This document shows positions 25,877 through 39,300 of a stretch of DNA of 64,000 nt, piece by piece. The position numbers and the translations under genes were made by a program. Below the pieces are notes generated by a model. The model saw only the letters and a list, made by a program, of their open reading frames with translations, had not been told where the DNA came from and searched no databases. How positions within the stretch are numbered: position 1 is the stretch's first letter; the number at the start of each line of letters is the position of its first letter. This stretch comes from Lichenostomus cassidix (lineage: Eukaryota; Chordata; Aves; Passeriformes; Meliphagidae): assembly GCA_008360975.2 (NCBI GenBank), contig CM039182.1, positions 49,736,491 through 49,800,490 on the forward strand, written 5' to 3'.

Positions 25877-28800
25877 GACAGAATTCTATTTTCCTGGTCT
25901 TTAATAGGTACATCTGGACTTAAAATACTTCTCTGATTAGACTGTTAAGATTTCAACTGTATTGACCACAAAGCCTTGGCTTTAAATATCAGTTGTGTTT
26001 CCTTTATCACCCACAGCAAAACTTGGAGTATAACAAAGTATATCCAGCAGTACACTGAAAAATATTAATCTACATTTTGGAATAAAGTTGATAAATAATA
26101 TGTATTTGTACGTATTCCCTGGATAACTATTTCTCTACTTGTACATCTGATAGACTCAACCAACAGTGAACCTACCTGCTATTTGTTATTAAGATACAAA
26201 GAGGAAGATATGGTGAAGATTCAAAAGTGCGTGTATGCAGTTGGAGAGAGTGGAAATTGGGAATGGCTGGATACATGGGAGTCTACGAGGATGCAGAGAC
26301 AAAACAGGAGAGAGAAATACTAACAGGGAATTCAGGCAGGGAACTAGGACCTATCAAACCAGAATGAACATAAACTAAATAGCAAGCTAAGAGGCCTAGG
26401 AGGGCCTGAAGTGACGTGGCCTGCAACGGAAATAATGGGCAAGACAGAGAAGTTGACAGTGAAATGGTCAAAGGAAAAAGGTTTGAAAACCACAACAAAA
26501 AATTCAAGCTGGGATAATGAGATTTGATGAAGAAACAATGTCAACATGAAAAATGTAAGAAGATACACCTGGAACTATGTGAGAAATAACCTTCATGGCA
26601 CTTGAGAGTCACTGTGCAACCAAATATTCGTTGAGCGTGCTGGCCAACACATCTGATCTTTTAGTCATCTCTCCTATCCTGTTTACCGAAACTGAGGCTG
26701 ATGTTGCATATGATTTTATAAAATAACTATGCACCTTTATTACTGATGTTGAAAGGTTATCTTCATGCATTCGGTATCTGACACAAGTTCTATATTTTCT
26801 CAAAAGACCGCTACTTTGACGGTCAATGAAAACTTTACAGAAATTCACAGAAAACATAACATTTTTCAAAAATGCTCCATTATTTTAAAAGAAACAAGCA
26901 AATATCAAACAAAACCTGAACTTGCAATTCATCTGGCTGAAAATACGTTTCAAAAGTTATTAGCAAGCTGAAAAACTGATGAAATTCAATTTCAATTTCA
27001 ATGAAAGTTTTCGTGGCATCTCATAGAAGAAAAGGAGAGAGAGGAAATAATTAGTGGTTTTCCACATTTAAACTTCCAGGAATATGCCAGAGATGGTTTA
27101 ATTTTTTTTGTATACTTAACACAGTAACCATGTGTGCCAACAAAAGCCCCACAGCACCCTGGAACCCTGCTATAGAGAGCTGCTGCACAAAATAGATGCA
27201 ATAACAAATGTTATATTGCTAAACAAACATCCTAAATGCTAACATGAGTTTTGTGAACTATCAAGTGCAATTTCACAAAAGAAAAAGTAGATAAAACATT
27301 ATAGATTATTTTCTTCTTTGCTCTTCTCATGTTATAATAGCAGTTAAGGCTCCAAATATGTACAATGTTAGGGCAGCAGCTGGATCGCCTTTTTCAGTTT
27401 TCAATTCCTCTCACTTGTCTATCATGTTTCTAGCTTTAGAACTGTAATTCAATAAATGCTTTCTCTAGGAGCAAATTAACCTGTTTATTGCAGAAAATAC
27501 TATCAACTCCTTGCAAATAACCCTATAAATCATACACTCTTCAAAGTAACAGGTAATGTAGTTTTCTTTTCCACTGTATCTCCTCCTGTATTTTGTCAGT
27601 GGGATAAAATGATGGTGGGATTATATCTCTGTTTTACAAATCCTAAAGGTCAATGAGACAAATTCTCCTTATATTCTCAGCATTGAACTCGTGACTTTAC
27701 TCACAGAACACCCTCCCCAATTAGATGCCATACAAAGACCTCTATAAAAACTTTCTCTGGATTACCTAATTAGTTCATGGTAATCAGCCAACCGGAAAAT
27801 TAGAGTACAATATACACAGGACATGACTGTATTTTTATCTCCTGCTGTTAAAATGGTTTGTTTGCATCTTAAAAGAGTGCCAACAGCGCTCAGCTTCAAT
27901 TTGAATCGACTCTAACCTGAATAGCTACAAGACTTCCTTAAATAGCCTGCAGGAACAGGAACTCTAATAGAAGCCCATATGTTTGCAACTACCTCCTTTA
28001 AAACCGCTATCCTTATTCTGGTGGTAAAACACATCCAGTGCAAGAGTTCTGATTTCTTCATTTCAGAACTTCCTATAGAAATATGTGATAAGCAGACCCC
28101 GAGTATTTCCTGCTGGATATGTTTTACAGAGTATCTTCAAAGAACACATCTGTGTGGATAGGGAAAAGACACATGAAATTACAATAGCAAAGGCTGACAT
28201 CTAATAGTTATATCAAAGGCATTAGCATTAGACACTACCATCCTTCCTGTTAGCATCCTGACACTTGATGTCAATACTGTGAACCACATAATGTTATGCC
28301 TTGCTTTGAAAATACAGGAGTAAACATCCAAGTAAGACTTAAGTTTTGGAAAGTCAGATAAACTATCACATAGATACATGCATCCTTTGTAGGTCTAAGA
28401 GAAAACCAAATGATATTCTTTTACATTATGAATATTTTAAGTTATTTGCATCCATTTAGCAATCAGCTGAACAGACAAACCAGTTTCATTTTGCTCTTGC
28501 TCTGACTTTTAGTAAAACGCTGGCATTACTGACGGTGCTGAACATTTTGCCACTGAGAAAAATGATATTTTAACTTCTGTGTTTCCTATGAGATGAGAGC
28601 GAGGAGCATTTACTAAAAAAAAAATTAGGAAGGTAGAGATAAAGATGTCAAAAGCAAGAAAAAAAATGTAAAGGGTTTAGAAAATCTCTTTCTTATCTTC
28701 ACAGAAACACCTAGATGAGTTTCTATAGTAAGTCTTTGAATAGAAGAACAGCCTCTCCAGTGACAGGGCAAGTAGGTACTGCATGTCTCTGCATCACACT

Positions 28801-31800
28801 CACTGAAATGAGTATAACCAAGGGTTAAAAGCAGCACCAATTTAATTTCGGGTAGAAGATGGCCTCTTTGGTTAGTCTTTCAGAAAAGAGCTAATTTGTT
28901 GATAAATTGCTCCTGTCATATCCTTTAAAGAGGCCGGTCATCTGAAATAATAGAATGACATTATTATTCTTTCAGAAATTTAGACACCAAAGGAAAATAC
29001 ATCCTCGGTATATTAAAAAACCCCTCAGGTACGTGTTCATATAAGTCTAACATCTATCAAATTGTTTTATGATTTTTGAAAATAAAGCAACAAACTTAAA
29101 CTAGAAGTCTAAAATAATTTTATAGCTCACAAAAGGTGCTTTCAATGAAACAAGAGCTTGATTTAACCTTGTACATTTTTATTGCACATTTTTATTCCAA
29201 CTTACAGATAGTTTTGAAAAATGTATACAGTTTAATTCACATTTTCCTTCTCCTCAACTTCTCATTTCAGAAAGGTCTGATCTTTGACTTAGGCAGCGCA
29301 GTACTTCAGTCCTTTGGAACATTGATGTCGACTATTCTTGAGGCAGAAATGTCAGGTACTATCAAGACCTGCACTACTGTTCCTTGCAGTCAGGAAGACT
29401 TTAACCAAGCCCTGGGTGCCTTATTCATGACATTTTGTGAGAGAGCAACTTTATGGTGCATTGCCTAAGTAACGTTGCTTGTAAGTGGCTAAACATAAAG
29501 CCCACTCTACCCACATGCAGTGAGAATTTCTGTATAGCTCTGACTCCAAACAGCCGTGAGGTTGTTGTTGTACTCTTGAGTGAAAACACAAGTAATTTGG
29601 AAAAAGGAAATAGGAAGAAACTGCTCATAATCCTCCAGCTCTTGTGTTCATATGCAACTGCTGGCAAAACCCCCAAAAAAACATTCTCAGTTGGCTCATG
29701 CAGTGAACTCTGTGACAGGAGGTGACTGAAAATATGTCCTCCCTGATATTATCATTTGTAACCACCATCAATATGACTTGCAGTTCAACGTCTCTAAGGC
29801 ATATTAAATTAAAGCTAATAAATGTTTAATTCTCTCCATTCACAGGTTAAAAAGTATGGGTCACATTGTGTGCTAACACAGGTGCCAAATGCTACTTTTT
29901 ATCACAAAGTGAAATATGCGGCATGACCCACACACAAATACCCTGATACAAAGTCAGGGCCAAATACTTCCACTCTGAAAAAGATAGGTCTCATACAAAG
30001 GAGTGACAGCAAAATATCTTAAAAGTTCTATACATTAACTTAAGGAGAATACAAGCTGACTTGATGGAAACAATAAAATGAGGATTTGTCTATGCCTGCT
30101 AAATGTTTCACAGAATGAGATTGCTTACACCAGAAGGTAAGGATTTCACTTCCCGTATAGTGACTTTGTTCAAGAGACCTCATAAACACCTCAATTGTAC
30201 ACTTCCCAACCGACCTTATCTGCAAGTGTTACTCAGCAGAAAAACATACGGAAACCTTTTGAAAGAGAGTGTATACATTAGGAGAAAAACAGACCTTGGC
30301 ATCCCCAATGAAACTGAAAGGCACAAGTATTGCTTGCAGGAACTCACTCTTCCCTTGTCTTTTCCTTCTCTTCCTTCATGTCTGCCTGCCAAAGGCCAAT
30401 AGCTTCTGTCATCAGCCACAGCTGGACTTCATTCTGCTTTTACCTTTGCTATCCTCTGTATAAGTCTAGGTTTATTTCTGGCATTGTTGGTTACTGATAG
30501 ATTTAGCTCCCAGAATTCACAAATCTAAAAATCTGTATATTGCCATACTTTAAGGGTTTTAAGGGTTTTAAGACATGACTATTGAATCACATTATATCAT
30601 GAGAAAAAGTTAAAATTTTGACATTCTTTTCATATTACCTCTACCTCAAGAAAGTAGCAACATTTTTAAGATAAACTGCAATTTTCTTTCATCTTACTAA
30701 AGCAAATTCATGCTATAATTAGTTTTTTTCTTACTTGCATATTAGCTTCATAATACTATATTACAAAATTCCATACACATGTAAATTAGACCTAATTGGA
30801 CTGGCTCATCAATCTGTTCCCCAATTACATAAGAAAAATACATTAACTGAATGTGATTTATGTATAAGGTACTTGTGAATGTTTGTGATGGAATTCATAA
30901 AGTGCTCATTTGCATGTCCTAATTAGCAGTTTATTAATCTTAAATGCATACAGAAATTAACAGCATTTTAATCTTCTAAAATGCAGCTTTTTTTATCCTT
31001 TCATTAACAACCATCAGTCTTAGTATGAGACAGTTCTTAATAGCTTATGGATACAGATCATGAGTGCCTATGTACATATAAAATATACAAATATCTTGTG
31101 AGCAATTTTGCCTTCCCTTCACCCTGAAGAATTACCACAGGAGACAGCATGGCTTTGTGGAGTAAGACTTAAATAAAAATAAATGATGAAACCTTTCCAA
31201 GTAGTTATATGTATTTTTATATATATATCACCTCTTTGCTAAGTGGTCTCATATTTTAAAGCATCACTATTTAATTTTCGTTTTGGAACAGAAATTGATT
31301 ACATGAAAGCATTTTTTTTATTTGCATCTTTCATTTAATGTTTATAGAACGTACACAATATATTTAACTGTAGAGGGGAGGCCAGTTAATTAAATGTCCT
31401 AAGAACAAATACCAAATGCAATATACGTTGCATAACAGTGACATTTTAAACAACATTGAGAAAGAATTTTATTCCATTTTTTCTGAATCTCAGTTGAGGA
31501 CAGAATGATAACAGCTCTGTTCAGCAAAGTATCAGGCAGGTGTGCTTTCTAATTTTAAACTGTAGTAACAGGTCATTGCTGATTGTTGGGCAATGACTCA
31601 CAACTTTCAAATACTTCAGACTGCAATTTGCTTCTGTAAGTATGCTGTTTTCTGTTCCATATTTTACATTAAAAGCTTAATGCTCATAATACTATTTCTT
31701 TCCTCCTCTTGTTTAAATTCAAGTGCAGGCTAATAAACCATCTAATTTACTTACATATTGAGCTGTACCGCTTGCAACCTACAAATAACATAGGCCAAGA

Positions 31801-34800
31801 AACTCATATAAGGTTTTGGACAAGACTCCGGATTCATTATTATTGTGTAATGGGTGCTCACTGATTGTACAGTCACTTAATATTCCTAGGGAGGAAGACT
31901 GAGGTCATCGCAGTGGCACTGATAACATTGGTTCCTTCTGTAGGGCCATTCTTAGTGGACCACTAAAAGGACATGGTAAAAAAGCATTTTAGTGTGCTTT
32001 AGGCAGGATAGAAATATTCTTTCCTTTTTTTTCTTCAGCTCCTGCTTATTTATCAGTCTGGGTTGATGCTAGTCATCCTTTAGTGATGGTGGAAGGTGGA
32101 CACTTCTTCTCTGTCATGGGATCAGGCATGGTGACATATGCCCACAGCTCCTAGACTTGCTGGTTTTAGTGAGATTCTTATTTTAGTCTTTTACACTCAG
32201 ATCTCACTTCCATTAAGAATCTAACATAGTGACCACAGTAGCGAAGGTACAACAACAGTGCCTTTAGACAGAACTCTTTAAAGGAGCTGTGTAAAGCTGC
32301 ACCATTTTTCTAGTTCAAGAAAACTACGGGAGAGAAGCCCCTGTTGCCTCCTCCATTTAAAAAGTATATTCAAAGAAAGTGTTTTCTTTAGCTCTGTTGT
32401 TCAAAACACTTCACAAAAATGAAGACTTAGAAGTACCTGTAATTGCTGGGTACGAAAACAATAAGAAGAATTTTAACCCCAAGATGCTATTACATATGTG
32501 TCTCATTTAGGGTACTTCAAATATCATGTCCTAGGGGTGGTGGGGAGAGAAGGAAGCTCTATTTTCAGAAACTCCTCTGGAGGCTAGATTCTTTTAAAGT
32601 GATATGTCAAAAATAGAGGTCCTAAAAATCACAAGTTATTTTAACAAATATTGCATGAAGCTTTAAGTGATCTGAAGTTGAAACACTCCCAGAAACACAA
32701 CCTTGGACTTTTGGCTTCCAGTTCAAAGTAAAGCTGAGAAAATCAGTGTAAATCAGAACAGAATTGAAAATCAGATAAGGAGATGCTGTCCTTGAAATCA
32801 GAATGTCATTTTATCAGTGCTTTGGAAAGAAATGTTCCAGGAAATAAAATTCATGTCATGCAGTATATAAAAAGAGAAGTTTCTAGATCTGAGTTGAGAT
32901 ATTCTACTCATTGGCGTCCTTTCTCCTTTAAAATACATTGTACTTACATATAAAATATTAATTTCCATGTATACATACATGTTTAGTGTTTACACTATAT
33001 ATGCCTGAAAACACAGAAATCTTACTTAAAATACACCTTGATTTGGCACCTGAGGTTGAACTTTCTGGTTCAGTTTATAGATAAATAAGTACCAGCCAGA
33101 TGAGATGCCAATGGTGAAAACAGCACTGAATTTTAAATTGAAGGATATTTAAAAAATTAGTATGAATAACAAATTGAACTTGTGATCTAACTCCAGCTGT
33201 CCTGACAAAATAATATGAGTGTACAAATGTTAATCTATGCATAATGCATCCTCTTGACTACAACTGGATGAATTTAATGTAGATATGATTAATTATTTTT
33301 GTCTAGTGTATGCACTGACTAACATCCAGACCATTTTACCTTCCCTGCATTTGTATTCTATTGCTTGATCAACATAGAATTAAATCAAAATAGCATTTTC
33401 TAATGTTATTTTAGTTTGACTAAGTGCTTTGCTCGTCTACTGTTTGGAACTGTAATATGCAATAAGACAAAGTAAATGCAATTCAGGAAGTTAAGAAGTT
33501 TTAAAAATTACCAGAGTCATACATGAGATGCAAAGTAATTTATCAGTCTGAAATTAATAGTTTCCAATGTGTATTGTCTCTGAGGCAGCAATCCATAACT
33601 AAATCCTTTGGCAGTTATCCATCAGGAAATGTAACATTGTCTAAACAGTTAAAGTGCAATCATATCTCATTTGATGGAATATTGTAAGCTCACAGGGATA
33701 TTGTACTCATTAAACTGAACATAAGAGAGGCAAATGAAAAAAAATTCAGTCTGTGCTACCCAGCTTCTTCAGAAAATTACATCTGTTACAGAAAGTGCTT
33801 ACCTTGATTTCTAAAGATGTATGGTAATTTTCTATTAAAAAGGCCAATGAAAATAATGTCTATCTTGGTACTAGAATATACCTATTATCCTTGTGTCAAT
33901 TTTTTTATCTGTGTGAGTTCACTACCTCTTCAGCTTGCCCTGAAAAGAAAAGAATCTTGAGGCAAACTTAAGCTGAGTACAGACTCAAAGATTTCACTTA
34001 ATTTTACTTTGATAATTTTTCATCTATAATTTTATTTCATAAACATTTAAGGAACTCACTCATAACTTTTAAATTTTGAAAGGGCAGGAAATGAAAAAAT
34101 CAGTCTAGTCCACAATTTAAATAAAAACCATTGGTATTAACCAATCAAAGCTGGAAGTCAGCCTTTGACTAGATCAGAACAGTTAGATCCATACAAACAT
34201 ATATATATATATACACATATACGTGGAGTGTGTATGCGTATTAGCTACTCATAATTTTAATCTCTCATTAAAATTAAAACAGTGAAATTGGAAAATAGAT
34301 ACTAAATTTAATCAAATTTCATAAGGTTCCATTGGTTTTCTTAAAGGATTTATCCTTGTGATGGAAGATAGAGTCACAGTTTTTGCAAGGTGAACAGAAA
34401 TGGTCAGGATAACTTGGGAGTTTGTGAATCACCACTTAGAAACCATTTGGCTTTGCAACATTTGCTGGTAATGTCTGAGTTAAATGTTCTGTGCTTATAT
34501 CTGTAAACTAGCATAAAGCAAAGAGCTGAGTACAGATGAGATTCTTCTGACCTGAGTGCATTTGCTGTGTGAACTGGATAGAGATTTTTCATTTCCTGCA
34601 TCATTCACCATAAACCAAATGATTCTCCAAAGCTCATTCATTCATTACTCTTGAAAACACAATAAACCAAAAGAAGATAGAAATACAAATATTGCGTTGA
34701 TTATGAAAAAGAAAATAGAGATTTTTCACTTAGAATTGCAAGTTGTGTTGACAGGAGTAAGAACACCTACTTTCTATTTGCTCAAGAACTTCAGCACCAA

Positions 34801-35690
34801 CATAAAAAGCAACAAAAATCTCAATACCTCCTATGTTTCCTATTGGTGTTTCAAGCTGCAAGACATGCAACCCACTAATTTTAGACTTATCCTCAGGTAA
34901 GATTAAAGAAACCCTTCTCCCTGTCTGGCATTAGCAAACACTCCCCCTCTGCGCACTGGAGTCCTGCATAGCACTTGGTTACAAGACACAGTCCAATGTA
35001 CTGTTTCTGCCACAGGAAAATGCAAACCACAAAAATATTAAACATCTAATCAGGAGCATGGCCCACTGCCATAAGGCTCGGGGAGTGTCAGTGAAGCACT
35101 TTAGCAGCAGTAGATCTGGGACTGCTCTTGCTGCACAGCCGGTAGGGCTCCGTGTAACTGTGGGAAGAGCAGAGCCTGGTTTAGCAAGCCAGCTATGTAA
35201 CAAGTCACATGTCCATCTTCTCCAAAACTGAAGACCAAATAAATCCTTATTGTGGGCTGGACTTGATGGCCTCCAAACATCCCTTAAGAATAAAAAAAAA
35301 TTATGCTATTCTAATTACAACTTCTGTACTAGTCAGAACATACACTCTAAACTTGATTAACTGCTACAATTCAGTAATAAAAACTGCAGTAATAACCCAA
35401 GACCAAGCATCTTCCCCACTGTGGTTTCAAGTTTGCAGACTCATAGAGACAGCACAGAATGATTATTAAACCTGAGAAAATGTTAATATTAATTATAGTA
35501 TTGAATTAAAAGATTAAAAGAATAGGTAAGTTAAAAGAAAAATTAAAGCTATCATTTCAATGAGAACTACAGTGGACCTATCTACTGAGACTGAGAGAAA
35601 CCCCAAGCCCCTAGCCACAGAGAGCACAGAACTGAACATTCCTGGACTTTTAGGTTCTGCATCTAAGCCAGAAATCTTGGACTGCATTTG
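25877..35690. other. AT-rich intronic sequence, no gene seen
   Basis: Mostly featureless. Items within: an exact TTCAAT triplicate at 26985-27002, an exon-like block at 29271-29355, a near-tandem AAGGGTTTT pair at 30552-30572, an AT-rich homeodomain-motif stretch at about 30785-31010, and an (AT)n run at 34199-34212. A possible CR1 tail remnant lies at about 35255-35285 (GGCTGGACTTGATGGCCTCC). Each is weak unless listed separately. Confidence 0.5.
34199..34212. repeat. Short (AT)n microsatellite
   Basis: Seven AT dinucleotides followed by ACACATATAC. Confidence 0.85.
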
Positions 35691-35696
35691 GAATGC
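35691..35696. repeat. Target-site duplication, left copy (GAATGC)
   Basis: Identical to 36315-36320 on the other side of the LTR. Confidence 0.85.
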
Positions 35697-36314
35697 TGAT
35701 GGGGTTCGCAACCCCCTAACTCAGTTTGAGATTGGGCTGGCCGCCGTTTCGGAGCTCCAGCAGGGCAGCTCGCTCTCGGAGGGAGGCGGGGTGTTCGGGG
35801 AATGGCAGAGCTCTCGGGGAAGCAGCGCGACCCAGAGAGCAGGAGTGGAGCCAAAGATGCAGGCAGTTGAGCTGGCGATCCAGGAGGTTTATTAAAAGAA
35901 TAAAGGAGATGGATGAGGGACAGGACGTGACTGGATCAGGGACCCGAAAGCGCGGGCTCTGCGTTGTGATGGGGCTAATAAAGAGGGGAAAAAAGGGAGG
36001 GGGGAGACCGAAAGGGCCAATGGCGTACACAAAACTCTGGATTGACAATAACTTAATCTTATGAGGGAACAAGGGGGGAAGGTACAGAACTTTGAATTTT
36101 CCAATCGGAGAACACGGCATTGGCAAACAAAGACGAACTTTCTGGAATTAATCTTTATATGTAATGTGGGAGGGGAGACGAGCTGGGCCAATAGCGTCTC
36201 ACTTCAAGGCTCCCCGGGAGCACTCTTTTTAGTTACTCCCACGACTCATCCCGGGGGGCCCTGCCACTGTGCAATGGGCTAGGGACGCTCAGCTGAGCCA
36301 GGGCCACAGCAACA
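35697..36314 (-). mobile_element. Solo LTR of an endogenous retrovirus, class II-like
   Basis: The 618-bp element runs TG...CA on either strand (plus strand TGATGGGG to GCAACA) and is bracketed by a perfect 6-base duplication GAATGC. It is GC-rich against AT-rich flanks. I read it on the minus strand: the start is TGTTGCTGTGG, a TATA-like ATATAAAG lies near 36150, AATAAA is at 35888-35893 (plus TTTATT), and a GC-rich U5-like end carries a small hairpin (GGGGTT-CGC-AACCCC, 35701-35715). Three CCAAT boxes lie at 36017, 36101 and 36188 on the plus strand. AATAAA also occurs on the plus strand, so orientation is likely, not certain. Six-base duplications are typical of class II (ERVK/alpha-beta-like) elements. 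No gag, pol or env lies on either side. Its sharp ends suggest a fairly young insertion. Confidence 0.88.
35888..35893 (-). terminator. LTR polyadenylation signal AATAAA
   Basis: AATAAA on the minus strand inside the LTR, followed by CTCC and, further on, CT-rich sequence. It faces the same way as CNTNAP2 transcription. Confidence 0.55.
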
Positions 36315-36320
36315 GAATGC
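36315..36320. repeat. Target-site duplication, right copy (GAATGC)
   Basis: Directly abuts the CA end of the LTR and matches 35691-35696 exactly. Confidence 0.85.
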
Positions 36321-39300
36321 CTCTTTTGTCAATACAGTTTCCTTCCCCCAGGATACCGAACCTTTTGTGAGCAGCTCTAATTTGTGAAATTCCTTCATTC
36401 ACATACAGGTTAAAGAATCACCTTCCATAATTAGAAAATTTCAAATCATCTCTAAATTCTTTCTATTTGCAAGAACTAAACTTGCTATAGATTTTGATAT
36501 TTTTCTCTTACTGAGATCCACCTAATCTATTTGAAGGTCTCAATCTACCAGATGGGTAAATCTAAATAATTAAGTACCAAGGATACCTTGTGATATCAAA
36601 ATGCTAATGAAACCAGAGATATGCGTGATGTAGTGCTGGATCAGGACCATGTGCATGAGTGCATGGCAATGGTAAACTAGAAAGCCAGTCTGGGAAGATA
36701 CAGATTTTTGCCCAACCTGTCTCACAAAGGTTGATGAAAAGTGAAACAGAGAGATGGGAAAGTAAGCTTTCCAGAATTGCTTTATCTCTGAGAAAATTGT
36801 TGTGCTAGGCAATAAGAAAGACTTGCTTGTCCCAGTCTCAAGAAGATGAATGATTTAGGACAACTGAGATGGGATATCACATTTAAACTGTCAAACTACA
36901 AGGGCACTGGATGACTTCCTTCTTAGGTCAGTATGGTAATTGAACCTTGAGAGCATCCCTGTGGACCAAATATATGGACAATCACATCTTTTGGAGGTTG
37001 AGCCCATATACTAAACACTGGTACATATTATTCTTTTCACAGGTTGTACAATCTAAGGGATCTGTTCTGCCACATTCATATTCCAAGAATAATAGCTTTT
37101 ACTAATTGGTTCCATTTATGTCGTATGTTTATTAAAATCTCCTGTTAAGGGACAAAATATGACAAAAAAATTAACAGGTTTTACAGACACTGACAGAATG
37201 GTATCATATGGCTGATATCAAACTGTCAGCTACAGTATTGCAGGCACCAAGGAAGAATCTTGGGTTTTGTATGACTTGCAGTGCATGATTTTCTGTGTGT
37301 GATTTACTCATTGTTCTAACTCACACTTGACTTAAAAGCACGCTGTAAATTGGCTCCCCTAAAAGTTACAGTACCTGCCTGCAATTATTTCCATTCTTTC
37401 TTCTAGGTCAAAAATTGTAAAAGTGATTTTTTTAGCAACCCTTTTTCATTTCTGTTATAAGAGAAAACACTTTGACATATCAAATCATGACAGTCTTTTA
37501 TGTAAGATTTTATCATACAAAAGGGATATCTCATAAAATAAAGAATGACAATGCAAATGGGTCACTTTTATGTCTGTCATTGTTTTATTGAGTAGTTACA
37601 CCTTCTGTAGCTGGATTTTGAAATAAGAATGAATTTTAAAGAAAATAGTGAAGTTCAAGGTTACTGCAGAGATTCAGCACCATTCCGTGCCTGAACAAAG
37701 TTCATTGAGCCAGCTGGGGAACCATCTCTGAACACTCACCTGCACTAGTCTCCTGATTATAATGCTCATTTTATTTTTCAGAAAAACAGAGCATTGCATG
37801 AAGCTCCAGAAATTAAGCTACACTCTCCTGCAGACAGCCTTCAGATTTAAACTGTGAACCTACCCTGCTTTCCCATCCTGTAAAAATTGACCTGAGTAAT
37901 AGAGCTTCTTACAATTAGCTCTTCCCCAGGCAAATTTCCTATGAACACTTTCTAATAGTTGAATTAATACCTTCCAGACATGCAGCACTTTCAAATACAC
38001 GTAAATGTACTTCCTGTGAAGGGATAAAACAGCCATGTTCAAAGCCTGGCAAGTCAAGTTTCGCATCAGGCACCACTTCTGCCTTTCAGCGTTAGTGAAC
38101 ACAAGTTTCCCTTCCAGAGGAATTGCCATATGCCTAACCTAAGTACACACCAGTACCTGGCTGGGCTCATTAACCCACGTTTAGGAGCAAATTCAAGAGA
38201 AAGCTGGTGTGACTGACACCCCAAAGACCACTTGCTGCATGCTAAATTCTAGCACTCCAGGCAATTGTCCTCAAGTATTCCTGCCAAAAATTATTTTCAC
38301 TTACATTTATAAGTAAGGAGGAAAAAACCTGGCTCCAGAGAAGCATTTATAAGGTATTCATCACCTCATAAGAGGAAATAATTGGATTACTGTGTGGGCA
38401 ATTTCTCAGATCTTTATTTTTCAAAACTAACTTAGGAGCAAGTGCAATTGAACCACTATTTTAAAAGAAGAAGGAGATGGATAAATCTTGCAGGTGGGCA
38501 CTTATGCCTCTTTTTCTTGCAAGTAATAAAATCTTTGTCATTCTAAGTACCCTTTAAATTTAATAAAAATGGCAACATATGGCTGTTTACAGAGATCTAA
38601 TTAGTCCATTTCCCTAAATATGCCTTTACACTCCAAAATATTAAAATTGAAATGCAAATTGTAACATGCAGATGAGAATTAAGGAGAAATTATTTCTACT
38701 TAACTGCCTGAAGACAGCCAAATCCTCCTCCTATCTTTCACCCTCCCCTTCAGTTTAGCCGAAAGGTATATTGAATAAAGATGATATTAATGTCAAAGAA
38801 CCCCCTTGTTTGCTTCTGAAGCCTTCATTATGCATATACTTCATCATCAAAACATGAACTATCTACAATATCTGTAACGATGAAAGAGGATGGAATAAAA
38901 AATCCAACGGTTCACCTTCTCAGGTCTGCAAGGCCTCCAATCCCACAAAAGAAGCCTTTTCTGTGTACATTTATAACAATATGATTAGCAATATTCAAAG
39001 CTCTTACATATGGTTGGATATCTGCATGGAATACTGTATGTGACCTTCTAAAGGACAGAAACTGCTGTGTTAAACACTTAATGGTCTCCTATGGTCTGTT
39101 CCTCTGGTCTATAGCAATGGGTAGCACCAGATGTTTCGGAAAAAGTGGTGGAAAGTGATAAAAAGGATTATGTATTTCTGCACAGCACTGGGATATTTAT
39201 TCATAACCACAGATGATGCTTGCATTATGTTATAGCATAAGGTAGCAGACTGTGAGTTCTACTTTAGCTAGTACAACAGCTGACAGCTTTTGTTCATGCT

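Noticed and set aside
35982..36030. Possible G-quadruplex in the LTR (GGGG, GGG, GGGGGG, GGG runs)
   Set aside because: The last loop is longer than seven bases, so the strict pattern is not met.
35726..36126. Open frames of 112 and 136 codons
   Set aside because: They lie in the LTR, where high GC lowers stop frequency. LTRs do not usually encode proteins.
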